From: RI-231 sp041394905
GTDB taxonomy: Bacteria; Acidobacteriota; Terriglobia; Bryobacterales; UBA6623
Direction: 5' to 3'
Assembly: GCA_041394905.1 (NCBI GenBank)
Contig: JAWKHJ010000006.1
Coordinates: forward strand, 124,001-188,000
DNA length: 64,000 nt
Part shown: in pieces, positions 28,189 to 37,496 of the stretch
Layout: every line of letters starts with the position of its first letter
How positions within the stretch are numbered: position 1 is the stretch's first letter
Position numbers and translations under genes: made by a program
The notes under the pieces: generated by a model
The model's input: the letters and a program-made list of their open reading frames with translations, nothing else
Databases searched by the model: none
What the model was told of the DNA's origin: nothing

Positions 28189-29639
28189 GCTTCCGCTGGT
28201 TGCCTGTCTTGACACTCGCGTTCGCGCTGGGCTGCTCGCAATCGCTGTCTCGGCCGGACCGCAATCTCGCCGTGCAGGCTCCCGAACGTTGGACCGCTCC
28301 TGAGCTGCCGGCCGGCGACCCGGCGAGCGATTGGTGGGCCTACTTCGGTGACCCGCAGCTCGATCAGGCCGTCAGCGAAGCCCTGCTGCACAACAAGAGT
28401 TTGACCGCTGCCGCGGCGCGCATCGACCAGGCGCAGGCCCAGGCGCGCATTGCAGGCGCTGCCGCCCTGCCCGAGGTCTCCGCTGCATTCAACCGCACGC
28501 GCCAGCGCACTCAACTTCATCGGCTTGCCTATCCCCGGACGCGAAGGGGCTGTGCTCAGCTCCATCAACACCACGCTCGGTCCCTCCCTAAACGTGGCCT
28601 GGGAGCCGGACGTTTGGGGCAAGGTCAAGTCCGCCAAGCTCGCTTCCACCGCGGAAGTGCAGGCCTCGCAGGCCGACTTGGTTGGCGCGCGGCTTTCTCT
28701 CACCGGGCAGGTCGCCAAGGCTTGGTTTTCCGCCATCGAGGCCAACCGCCAGTTGCAACTCGCCAAGGCTGCTCTCGAGAGCTACCAGTACTCGTCAGAC
28801 CGCGTACGAGCGCGCTTCGAGGCCGGCGTCCGGCCCTCGCTCGACCTGCGTTTGACGCTTACGCAAGTGCGCAACGCCCAGTCTCGCCTCGAGCAGCGCC
28901 GCCAGTTGCTCGACGCCTCCGTGCGTCAACTCGAAACCTTGTTGGGGCAGTACCCGGCTGCCGAGTATGCGCTCGCCGAAGACCTGCCCGAGTGCCCCGT
29001 CGGCGTGCCGGCGGGCTTGCCCTCCGAGCTCGTCCATCGGCGTCCCGACTTGATCGCCGCCGAGCGCCGGCTGCTCGCCTCCGACGCGCGCATCGCGCAA
29101 TCGAAAGCTGCGTTGCGGCCTCGTTTCAACCTCACCTCCGCGCTGGGGACTTCCACCAATCAGCTCCAGGACGTGCTCAACGGCAACGTCCTCATCTGGA
29201 ACTTGGTCAGCGGCGTGACGACGCCAATCTTCAACAACGGCCGACTCAAAGCCGCCGTTCGCCAAGATGAGCTCGTTCGCTTGAAGCCGCTTCGACCTAC
29301 GAGAATTCGTTGTTGCTGGCCTATCGCGAAGTCGAAACTGCGCTCGCTGCCGACACCTATCTCCGCGATCAGGAGGTCGCTCTCGACGAAGCCGTCAAGC
29401 AAGCGATCGCCGCGCAGCAGCTTGCCGAGGAACGTTACCGCGCCGGTTTGGCGGACATCATCACCATGCTCGATTCGCAGCGCACCGCGCTCGACGCCGA
29501 GAGCGCCCTGCTCACCGTTCGCCGGGCGCGCCTCGACAATCGCGTCGACTTGCACCTGGCGCTCGGCGGAGGGTTCTCGATGACCGTTCCCTCGCAAGTC
29601 TCCGCCGACGCGGACCAGCAGAAAAGGAAGACTTTATGA
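28185..29639 (+). CDS. RND efflux outer-membrane factor (OprM/NodT type lipoprotein), two frameshifts
   Basis: The start ATG 28185 overlaps the tetR stop. The N-terminus VLTLAFALGCSQSLSRPD has a lipobox ending in Cys, so the protein is a lipidated outer-membrane channel. Family blocks are DWWAYFGDPQLDQAVSEALL, LNVAWEPDVWGKVKSAKLAS, SELVHRRPDLIAAERRLLAS and VLIWNLVSGVTTPIFNNGRL. The final frame gives LAYREVETALAADTYLRDQE and EERYRAGLADIITMLDSQRT. Indels lie near 28500 and 29285. The stop TGA (29637-29639) overlaps the ATG of the membrane-fusion protein gene. It forms the TolC-like exit duct of the tripartite pump. Confidence 0.88.
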
Positions 29640-30817
29640 AGGCGATGCGCATTGTTTTGATGATCACTTTGCCCTTGGCTGTGCTCGGTTTCGGCGCATG
29701 GTCGGCGAAGACGATGATCGAGAACCGCCCTGAGCCGGAGAAGAAGGTTCCGGAAGTCGAGGCGCCCCTGGTGCGTGTGATCGAGGCCAAGTCGGAGAAC
29801 ATCCGCTTGACCGTCAACACCGAAGGCGTGGTTGCGCCGCGCACTGAGAGCCAACTCGTGCCGGAAGTTTCCGGGCGCGTACTATGGACTTCGCCTTCGT
29901 TGGTTGCGGGCGGATTTTTCGACGAGGGCCAGATCCTGCTCAAGATCGACCCGCGCGAGTACGAGCTTGCCGTGGTCCGCTCGGAGTCGGCGATTGCCCA
30001 GGCCAAGACGCGGCTCGCGACGGAGGAACAGGAAGCGTCCGTAGCGCGCAAGGAGTGGGAAGCGCTCGGCGAAGGCGAGCCGACTCCTCTGGTCTTGCGT
30101 GTGCCGCAAGTAAACGAGGCGAAGGCCGCGCTGGCGTCGGCGGAAGCGGCGCTCGCGCAGGCGAAGTTCGACCTGGAGCGCACCGTGGTCAAGGCGCCCT
30201 TTGACGGCCGCGTGCGCGAGAAGAGCGTCGACGTTGGCCAGTATGTCCAGCGCGGCCAATCCGTCGCACGGCTCTACTCGGTGGACGTGGCAGAAGTGCG
30301 GTTGCCCATTCCCGACGAGCAGCTTGCCTACATCAATCTGCCGCTGGCTTACCGCAACGTGGCCGGCAGTCAGAACGCGCAAGGGCCGACCGTCGTGCTC
30401 GAGTCCGAGTTCGCCGGTGAAACGCATCAGTGGCGCGGCCGCATCGTCCGTACCGAAGGCGAAATCGACCCGCGCACGCGCATGATTCATGCCATTGCGC
30501 AGGTGGAAGACCCGTACGCGCGCAAAGGTTCGAGCCGCAGGCCCCCGTTGGCTGTCGGCATGTTCGTCAAAGCGGAGATCTACGGCAACAGCGTGAAGGC
30601 CGTGGCCATTCCGCGCACCGCGATTCGTGGTGAAAACACGGTGTTGGTCGTCAACGACCAGGGCCGCATTGAGTTTCGTCAGCTCGACATCTTCCGTCAG
30701 GAGCGTGACCGCGTGCTCGCGCGCGGCGGCGTGCAGGATGGCGAACGCATCTGCGTTTCCACTTTGGAAGCCGCTGTGGACGGAATGCCGGTTCGCGTTT
30801 TGAAAGACGAACAGTAA
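29636..30817 (+). CDS. RND efflux membrane-fusion (periplasmic adaptor) protein
   Basis: The frame is intact, 393 residues. One N-terminal membrane anchor (IVLMITLPLAVLGFGAWSA) is followed by a lipoyl half-motif (VNTEGVVAPRTESQLVPEVS), a helical hairpin rich in Ala/Glu/Lys at about residues 105-175, and the second lipoyl half (TVVKAPFDGRVREKSVDVGQ). Beta-barrel and membrane-proximal domains complete it (AIPRTAIRGENTVLVVNDQG). This is the HlyD/AcrA architecture. It links the RND pump to the outer-membrane channel. The start overlaps the upstream stop by four bases and the RND gene begins 36 bases downstream. Confidence 0.92.
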   Translation: MKAMRIVLMITLPLAVLGFGAWSAKTMIENRPEPEKKVPEVEAPLVRVIEAKSENIRLTVNTEGVVAPRTESQLVPEVSGRVLWTSPSLVAGGFFDEGQILLKIDPREYELAVVRSESAIAQAKTRLATEEQEASVARKEWEALGEGEPTPLVLRVPQVNEAKAALASAEAALAQAKFDLERTVVKAPFDGRVREKSVDVGQYVQRGQSVARLYSVDVAEVRLPIPDEQLAYINLPLAYRNVAGSQNAQGPTVVLESEFAGETHQWRGRIVRTEGEIDPRTRMIHAIAQVEDPYARKGSSRRPPLAVGMFVKAEIYGNSVKAVAIPRTAIRGENTVLVVNDQGRIEFRQLDIFRQERDRVLARGGVQDGERICVSTLEAAVDGMPVRVLKDEQ

Positions 30818-30853
30818 GCGGATTGGGGTCCGCCGGGCTAAGAGGGTTTTGGA

Positions 30854-33800
30854 ATGAAGGGTTTGATTGCTTGGTTTGCCAGTAATTCTGTCGTTGCAAA
30901 CCTGCTGATGATTTCGATTGTCGGCGCGGGGTTGATGAGTCTGGTCGGCATCCCGGGTCTGAGCGGGTCGTCGATCCTTCTCGAAGTCTTTCCTGAGATT
31001 TCCGTGGATATGGTCTCGGTGGCAGTGGAATACCGCGGCGCCGCGCCGGAAGAGGTCGAGGAAGGCGTCTGCATCAAGATCGAAGAGGCCGTCCAGGATC
31101 TGGAAGGCATCAAGAAGATCACTTCGGTTGCGAACGAAGGCTCGGGCTCGGTGGCGATCGAGGTCCAGGTGGGCTACGACGTCGCCGACTTGGTGGACGA
31201 CATCAAGACCCGCGTCGACGCGATCGACACTTTCCCCGATGAGGCCGAAAAGCCGGTCATCCGCGAGATTACCAACCGCACCCAGGTCATCAACGTCTCG
31301 ATCGCCGGCGACACCGACGAGCTCACGCTCAAGCGGCTCGGCGAGCGTGTGCGCGACGATCTGCTGGCTGTTCCCGGCATCACCCAAGTCGATCTGAAGA
31401 ACGCGCGGCCTTACGAAATTGCGATCGAAGTCTCCGAGCAGGACCTGCGCCGCTACAACCTGACCTTCGATTCGGTGGCCGACGCCGTGCGTGTCGCCTC
31501 GCTCGACCTGCCGGGCGGCTCGGTCAAGACGGACGCGGGCGAGATTCTGCTGCGCACCAAAGGCCAAGCCTACGTAGGGCGCGAGTTCGAAGACCTCACC
31601 CTGATGACCCGGCCCGACGGATCGCGTATTCGCCTAGGCGATGTCGCGAAAGTCATCGACGGGTTCGAGGAGGCGGACAACTATTCACTCATGGACGGCA
31701 AGCCGTCCGTGATGGTCCAAGTTTTCCGCGTGGGCGACCAGAACGCCGTCGATATCGTCGACAAGGTTTACGCCTATATCGAGGACACTCAGCCGACCCT
31801 GCCCGAGGGCATTACGCTGACGCCTTGGGCGGACGCGGCGCGCATCCTCAAAGGCCGCATGGACTTGCTGATCCGCAACGCGCAGAGCGGTTTGATTCTG
31901 GTGTTCGTCGTGCTGGCTCTGTTCCTGCGCCTCCGCCTCGCGTTCTGGGTCACCTTGGGCATCCCCATTTCGTTCCTCGGCACGCTGGCCATCATGCCTT
32001 CGATGGACGTGTCGATCAACATGATCTCGCTGTTCTCGTTCATCCTCGTGCTGGGCATCGTGGTGGACGACGCGATCGTCGTGGGCGAGAGCATCTTCGA
32101 GTATCAAGCCAAGCGCCGTGAAGGGCCGAAGGCCGCGATCGAGGGAACGCAGCACGTCGCAATTCCGGTCATCTTCGGCGTGCTCACTTCCGTAGTGGCC
32201 TTTGCTCCGATGCTGTTCGTGCCCGGGTATATGGGCAAGATTTGGCGGGTCATTCCGGCTGTCATCATTCCGACGCTGTTGTTTTCGCTGGTTGAGTCGC
32301 AGCTCATCCTGCCGGCGCACTTGTCGCATTACTACCCGCCCAAGCCGGGCCGCCGCTCGCTGCCGGTGCGCCTGTTCAACGGCTTCTTCGATCTCTTCGC
32401 CAACGGCCTGGATTGGTTCGTCCACAAGCTGTATCGCCCAGCGCTGCACTTTGCGCTGAACTGGCGCTACCTGACAGTGGCATGGGCAATGGCGACGATG
32501 CTGCTCACCGTGGGGCTGGTCGGCGGCGGCTTCATCAAGTTCGTATTCTTCCCGCAAGTCGAATCCGACAACGTGGTCGCCGATGTGACCATGCCGCAGG
32601 AAACCCCAGCCGAGGTCACGGGCCAAGTCGTTCGCGAATTGCAGGCTTCCATCACCGAGGTTCTCGCAGAGGTTGAACGGGAGCAGGGAATCAAGATCCA
32701 CCAGCACGTGATGTCGTCCGTGGGCGAACAGCCATTTGCCGTGCAGGCGCAGCGCAACGCGGGCGGACGCGTGGCCAACGCTTCTTCGTCCAACGTGGGC
32801 GAGGTCAACGTCGAGCTGATTCCGTCCGAGGAGCGGTCGATCACCGCGGGCGAGATCGTGCGGCGTTGGCGCGAACGCACGCCGGCGATTCCCGATGTGG
32901 TTGAGCTGACCTTCTCCGCAGACCTGCTCGGCGGCGGCAAGGCCATCGACATTCAGTTCGCCGGGCGCGACCTTGACCGCTTGCAGGAGGTCGTCGCCGC
33001 CACCAAGACGCAACTTGCCGAGTACCCCGGCGTCATCGACATTTCCGATTCTTTCCGCGGCGGCAAGCCGGAGATCAAGCTCGACATCAAGCCGGAAGCG
33101 GAGTCGCTTGGCCTGAGCCTGCAAGCGCTTGGCCGGCAGGTGCGCCAAGCGTTCTTCGGTGAAGAGGCGCAACGGATCCAGCGCGGGCGCGACGAAGTGC
33201 GCGTAATGGTGCGCTACCCGGAGGATGAGCGGCGCTCGATCGGCGACCTCGAGAATATGCGCATCCGTACGCCGGACGGCGCGGAGGTTCCGTTCTCGGA
33301 AGTCGCCGAGGCAGATATTGGGCGCGGCTTCGCGACGATCACGCGCGCCAACCGGCGTCGCACCATCGACGTGACCGCAGAGGTGGACGAGTCCACGGCG
33401 AACGCGAATGAAGTGTTGGCCGATCTCGAAGCGACCTTCCTGCCTGAGTTGCTCGATCGCTACCGGGGCGTGACGTATTCGCTCGAAGGCGAGCAGCAGA
33501 GCCAGATGGAGGCCATGCAGGCGCTGGGCAAAGGCTTCGTCGCTGCCTTGTTCATCGTCTACGTGCTGATGGCGATCCCGTTCAAGTCCTACTTGCAGCC
33601 GTTGATCGTGATGTCGGCGGTGCCGTTTGGCATCGTGGGCGCGATTTGGGGACACGCCTTCATGGGGCTGTCGATGAGCATCCTGTCGATGTGCGGCATC
33701 GTCGCTTTGACCGGCGTCGTGGTGAACGATTCGCTGGTGTTGGTCAACTTCATCAACCATCACCGCGACGAGGGCTTTTCAAGAAAGCAGGCGGTGCTCG

Positions 33801-34141
33801 AGGCCGGCGTCACGCGCTTTCGACCGATCTTGTTGACGTCGCTGACCACGGCGGCGGGCGTGACTCCGCTGATGCTCGAGAAGAGCGTGCAGGCGCAGTT
33901 CCTGATCCCAATGGCGGTGGCGCTGGCGTTTGGCGTGTTGTTCGCGACGTTCATCACGCTCGCGTTGGTGCCGGCAATCTACCTGATCCTCGAAGACATC
34001 AAGGGTGTGTTCCGCTGGCTGACGGGCCGCCCGGCGCCGGTGGAAGAGGAAGATGAAGAGCCCGCGCCAGAAGAGCCGGAGCGGATCGAGACGCCGCGAG
34101 CGGCGCGCGAAGCTCTGCCAGAAGGCGTAAGCGGCGACTAG
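30854..34141 (+). CDS. RND-family efflux permease
   Basis: The intact protein has 1095 residues, with 12 expected membrane helices. The first is GLIAWFASNSVVANLLMISI, and the fourth carries the proton-relay pair in LGIVVDDAIVVGESIFEY. Two large periplasmic loops lie at about 40-330 and 560-890. The DN/DC porter motifs include GITQVDLKNARPYEIAIEVS. ETPAEVTGQVVRELQ and the helices after FIVYVLMAIPFKSYLQPLIV fit the AcrB/HAE-1 superfamily. The sequence resembles the AcrB-like group with paired MFP of the NolG/VexF type more than heavy-metal CzcA. The last 45 residues are a cytoplasmic, acidic Glu/Pro-rich tail. Substrates are probably drugs or toxic small molecules; this is inferred from the TetR control. 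Confidence 0.93.
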   Translation: MKGLIAWFASNSVVANLLMISIVGAGLMSLVGIPGLSGSSILLEVFPEISVDMVSVAVEYRGAAPEEVEEGVCIKIEEAVQDLEGIKKITSVANEGSGSVAIEVQVGYDVADLVDDIKTRVDAIDTFPDEAEKPVIREITNRTQVINVSIAGDTDELTLKRLGERVRDDLLAVPGITQVDLKNARPYEIAIEVSEQDLRRYNLTFDSVADAVRVASLDLPGGSVKTDAGEILLRTKGQAYVGREFEDLTLMTRPDGSRIRLGDVAKVIDGFEEADNYSLMDGKPSVMVQVFRVGDQNAVDIVDKVYAYIEDTQPTLPEGITLTPWADAARILKGRMDLLIRNAQSGLILVFVVLALFLRLRLAFWVTLGIPISFLGTLAIMPSMDVSINMISLFSFILVLGIVVDDAIVVGESIFEYQAKRREGPKAAIEGTQHVAIPVIFGVLTSVVAFAPMLFVPGYMGKIWRVIPAVIIPTLLFSLVESQLILPAHLSHYYPPKPGRRSLPVRLFNGFFDLFANGLDWFVHKLYRPALHFALNWRYLTVAWAMATMLLTVGLVGGGFIKFVFFPQVESDNVVADVTMPQETPAEVTGQVVRELQASITEVLAEVEREQGIKIHQHVMSSVGEQPFAVQAQRNAGGRVANASSSNVGEVNVELIPSEERSITAGEIVRRWRERTPAIPDVVELTFSADLLGGGKAIDIQFAGRDLDRLQEVVAATKTQLAEYPGVIDISDSFRGGKPEIKLDIKPEAESLGLSLQALGRQVRQAFFGEEAQRIQRGRDEVRVMVRYPEDERRSIGDLENMRIRTPDGAEVPFSEVAEADIGRGFATITRANRRRTIDVTAEVDESTANANEVLADLEATFLPELLDRYRGVTYSLEGEQQSQMEAMQALGKGFVAALFIVYVLMAIPFKSYLQPLIVMSAVPFGIVGAIWGHAFMGLSMSILSMCGIVALTGVVVNDSLVLVNFINHHRDEGFSRKQAVLEAGVTRFRPILLTSLTTAAGVTPLMLEKSVQAQFLIPMAVALAFGVLFATFITLALVPAIYLILEDIKGVFRWLTGRPAPVEEEDEEPAPEEPERIETPRAAREALPEGVSGD

Positions 34142-34147
34142 AGGCCG

Positions 34148-35424
34148 CTACCGCTTACCTACGGCGACGAGATGGTCGTCCGTGCGGAAAAAGATGACGC
34201 CGTCTGAGATTGCCGGAGAGGCTAGCGTGCGTTCCCCGAGGTCGTTCTCGGCGGCGACCTGGAACTCGCGTGAGGCTTCGACCACGTAGGTCACGCCGCT
34301 TTCGGCGGAGAAGTAGACCTTCCCGTCCGCAACCACGGGCGAGGCGCTGAAGACGCCCGGGAGGCGCTTCTTCCACACCGTCTCGCCGGTCTCAGCATCG
34401 GCGGCGCTGGCGATGCCGCGCTCGGTCGCCATGAAGAGAAGCCCGTTGGCATAGACCAGCGAGGAAACGTAGGGTGCCCCGGTCGAAACTTCCCAACGGA
34501 CTTCCGGCTCCTTTTTATCCGCACGCACGGCCAAGTAAGGGCTGCTGTTGTAACCGCGGTTGATGTAGAGCGTGCCGTCATGCAGCACCGGCGTGGGGAC
34601 GGGGACGCGATTTTCGGGTCCAACGGACCAGACCGGTTTGCCGTTCGAGGCGTCGACGGCTTCGAGGCCCGCGTTGGTGTTCAGGATGAGCAAGTCGCCG
34701 TCGGGGCGCTCGAGCAGGAAGGGTGGTGTAGCTGCGCTTGCCCTCCCCCCGGTCGGCCTTCCAGACGTCCTTGCCGGTGGTCTTGTCGACGGCCATCAAG
34801 TAGAGTCGTCGGGGTGATCCACAAGTAGGACGAGAGACTTGTCATAGAGCATGGGCGAACTGCCGTGGCCCCAGCGCACGTCGAACGGCGTGTACTCCTG
34901 GCCCAGATTGCGCTGCCAGACTTCTTTGCCGTCCATGCTCAGAGCGACGACGAGGCCGGTGCCGAACCAAGCGTAGACGCGCTCGCCGTCGGTGACGCAA
35001 CTCGGGCTCGAGAGGTTGTGCTTGATGTGGACTTCGGGCAGATGCGAGCCTGCGTCGAAGCTCTTTTCCCAGAGCAGAGAACCGTCTTTCGCGGAGAAGG
35101 CCTGGACGTAGAAGGTGACGCCCTGTTGGCCGAACTTGCGGATCGCAGCGGCGTCATCAAAGTCGCGCGCTCCCTCTGCGAGCGGACCGTCGCCGATTTG
35201 CGAAGTTAAAAAGACCTTGCCATCCCAAATGACGGGCGTCGAGGTTCCGAGTCCGCGCAGGGGGGCCTTCCAGAGGACGTTTTGGGTGGCGCTCCACTCG
35301 GTCGGCAAGCCGGTTTCCGTGGAGACCCCGTCAGCCGTCGGCCCGCGCCACTGGGGCCAGTTGTCGGCCAAGGCGAGGGCGGGGAGGAGAAATAGCAGTG
35401 GCGCGCCAAACGCATGGCCCTCAT
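34148..35424 (-). CDS. PQQ-type beta-propeller (WD40-like) secreted protein, frameshifted
   Basis: The start is ATG 35415 or 35424; a frame change inside the signal peptide is needed to give PLLFLLPALALADNWPQWRG. NWPQWRGPTADGVSTETGLP is the family hallmark, and FLTSQIGDGPLAEGARDFDD, DGSLLWEKSFDAGSHLPEVH and CVTDGERVYAWFGTG follow. A second break near 34720-34790 separates LVLLVDHPDDS from LLILNTNAGLEAVDASNGKP. It ends DGVIFFRTDDHLVAVGKR. Each repeated block has the AxDxxTGxxxW pattern of PQQ/quinoprotein propeller blades, but no enzymatic residues are evident, so this is probably a non-catalytic outer-envelope propeller. The 3' end is 6 bases from the RND stop (convergent). Confidence 0.82.
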
Positions 35425-35616
35425 TGTGCAACACCCCGGGGAATGCAGACAAATGACGACAAAAGCGGGCATTTGCGGACTTTTGTTACAGGAGGGCGCG
35501 GGTGGCGGCTCCTGCTTTCAGTATGCGGGGCGGGTGCAAGGGGAGGCGGCGCTGGAGGGGGTAAGTTGTTGATGGGCTGGGCGGGAAAGATTTGCGAGTG
35601 CGGTGATGGCCGTCGT

Positions 35617-37416
35617 TCAGCGGGTGGACTGAACGAGGAATTGCAGTGGCTGGCGTATGGCTCGAGGCAGATTGTTGCTGCATTCTGTCAATGCCGCATC
35701 GAGATCGTCGAGCTGTTGCGCTGTTGGAACGGTGAACGATGCGTTGAACTTCTCGCCCCATGCCCGCAGCAGTTGCAGACTGGTGTCGGCCAGGTCTGGG
35801 TCGCCTGCGGCGCGGACGAGGAAGGGGGCGGAGACCCACTTGTCTTTCGAGGCTAGCAGCAGCAGTGCCTTGCGTCTGGCGTGGAGAACGGCACCGCTGG
35901 TGAAGACGCGCCAGACCTTCGATGGGTCGACGGCGGCCGGCCTGACGCCGCAGGATGCCGAGGGCGCGGCAGGAAACCGAGCTGCTCTTGTCGGAGAGCG
36001 CTCAATGCAACCGAGACGATATCGGTGTAGCCGAGGCTGGACAGCGTTCGAGTGTGGCGCGCCGTACAGACGGAAGGGGTGCAGAGATAGCCCGTCAGTG
36101 TGGCTTCTTGTTCTTTGGCCCCGGCTTCTCCGAGGCCCGCGATGATGGGCGCAGGCTGCGGGCCGGTTGGCTATTGAGCCGATCTGCGTACCACTGCTTC
36201 GGGTCGATGCCGTACTCTGCTGCGCTCTTGCGGCCCAGCGCGTATGGCGGGATTCCGGTCGGCTAGGCCGCTTCAGCAGGTGCGGCTGTGCGGGAGGCCG
36301 CGAGCAGGGTATCGAAGGCGGTGCGTCGCACGGGAGAGAAGCGTGAGGTGCGCATCTCCTGAACGACCTCTGAGAATCCGGGTTCATCGTAGTGGGCGGC
36401 GGCCAACCTGGCCCGCGCACCGGAGGACGGGATCGCGCGAGCAGAGACCAAGCCGCGCGATAAGGAGCATGGGCGCTTGTGGCGAAGACGAGAGAATCGC
36501 GAAGGCGCTCCGGCGCACGGTCGGGTCTGATGAATCCAGACCGGCGAGAAGAGCAGCGGTAAAAGCCGCAGCTTGGAGGCGGTCGCGTACCTGGCTGACC
36601 CAGGCATGGTGCTGTGACGCTCGGTACTTTCCAACCATGCAAGAAGTCCAAGATTCCGGACGAACGGTTCTGCGTAGTCGGCGTTCAGCGCCGTTCGACG
36701 GCCTCTCTTGCGGGCGTCCGAACCTGCTCAACCCAGTCGTTGACCCGTAGGAGTAGGAAAGGCAACTCGAAGCCGCTGGTCATTTGGCTGAGCGCGCGGA
36801 CCGCGGCCTCGCGAACGTATCCGCTGGGATGGCTTGCGCGCAGCGCGAGGTAGGTCGGCGGGCATGTCGTCGGGTAAGATGTCCGCCGGCCACCCGTGAC
36901 CGCGATAGTCGCTGAGCCGGGTCCGGAGGCTAGCATCGAACCGCACAACCTCTTTGGCGGACATGCTGGAGAGAATCTCGCGCAAGGCCTGCTCGGCTCG
37001 GAACGCGATGGAGGGCGCGGGATCGCGTCTCATCCACAGCAGTAAAGGGATATGGCGTTGACGGATGAGACGGGAGAGGCGCTCTTCCTCCCAGCCCTTG
37101 GGTAGCGGCGCTGCGCTCTGAGAGCGGTTGAGCCACTCGGAAAGAGCGGCGAACCAACCGCGCGGTTCATACGGCGGCCGAATGGGCTTCCAGTGCGGGT
37201 CGCGATGGAAGGGCTCGGTCTCTCGTGGAGTGGCGCCGGGATCGGAGAGGCATTGTTGGCGCTCGACTAGCGAAGGATGTTCATCCCGTGGCGGAGAAGC
37301 GGATGGGCAAGCTGGATATGGTCATCGATCCAGTGGCAGACGGAGCAAGTCTGGAGGCTTCCCGGGGTTCGTGGAAGACCAGGTAGCCGCAGGCTGGACA
37401 GGGCCAGGGTGGGCAC
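35617..37416 (-). CDS. CPCC cysteine-motif domain joined to HEAT-like repeats, heavily frameshifted
   Basis: From a probable GTG at 37416 the minus strand gives CPACGYLVFHEP, then TCSVCHWIDDHIQLAHP and LLRHGMNIL. This is a match to the small CPCC zinc-binding family (two CxxC pairs). The next frame runs without a stop from LVERQQCLSDPGATPRETEP through GWFAALSEWLNRSQSAAPLP to LSRLIRQRHIPLLLWMRRD and FRAEQALREILSSMS. It then enters HEAT-like helical pairs: HPSGYVREAAVRALSQM, LDSSDPTVRRSAFAILSSSP, FSPVRRTAFDTLLAAS. It ends RAIRQPLQFLVQSTR at 35617. At least eight indels are needed. The uninterrupted frame across the join suggests one fused protein, but two adjacent genes cannot be excluded. The function is unknown. 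Confidence 0.55.
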
Positions 37417-37496
37417 GGGAGACCAGTTTACTGCTGGTTGGCGTTTGCCGGGATGAATCCCGGCAGAGACCGCCCTCGCGGACGGTCCCCACTGGC

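Noticed and set aside
29882..31567. 561-residue minus-strand ORF
   Set aside because: It is antisense to the adaptor protein and the start of the RND permease.
31685..33763. 692-residue minus-strand ORF
   Set aside because: It is a shadow of the intact RND permease gene; the His/Asp/Arg-rich content mirrors high-GC codons.
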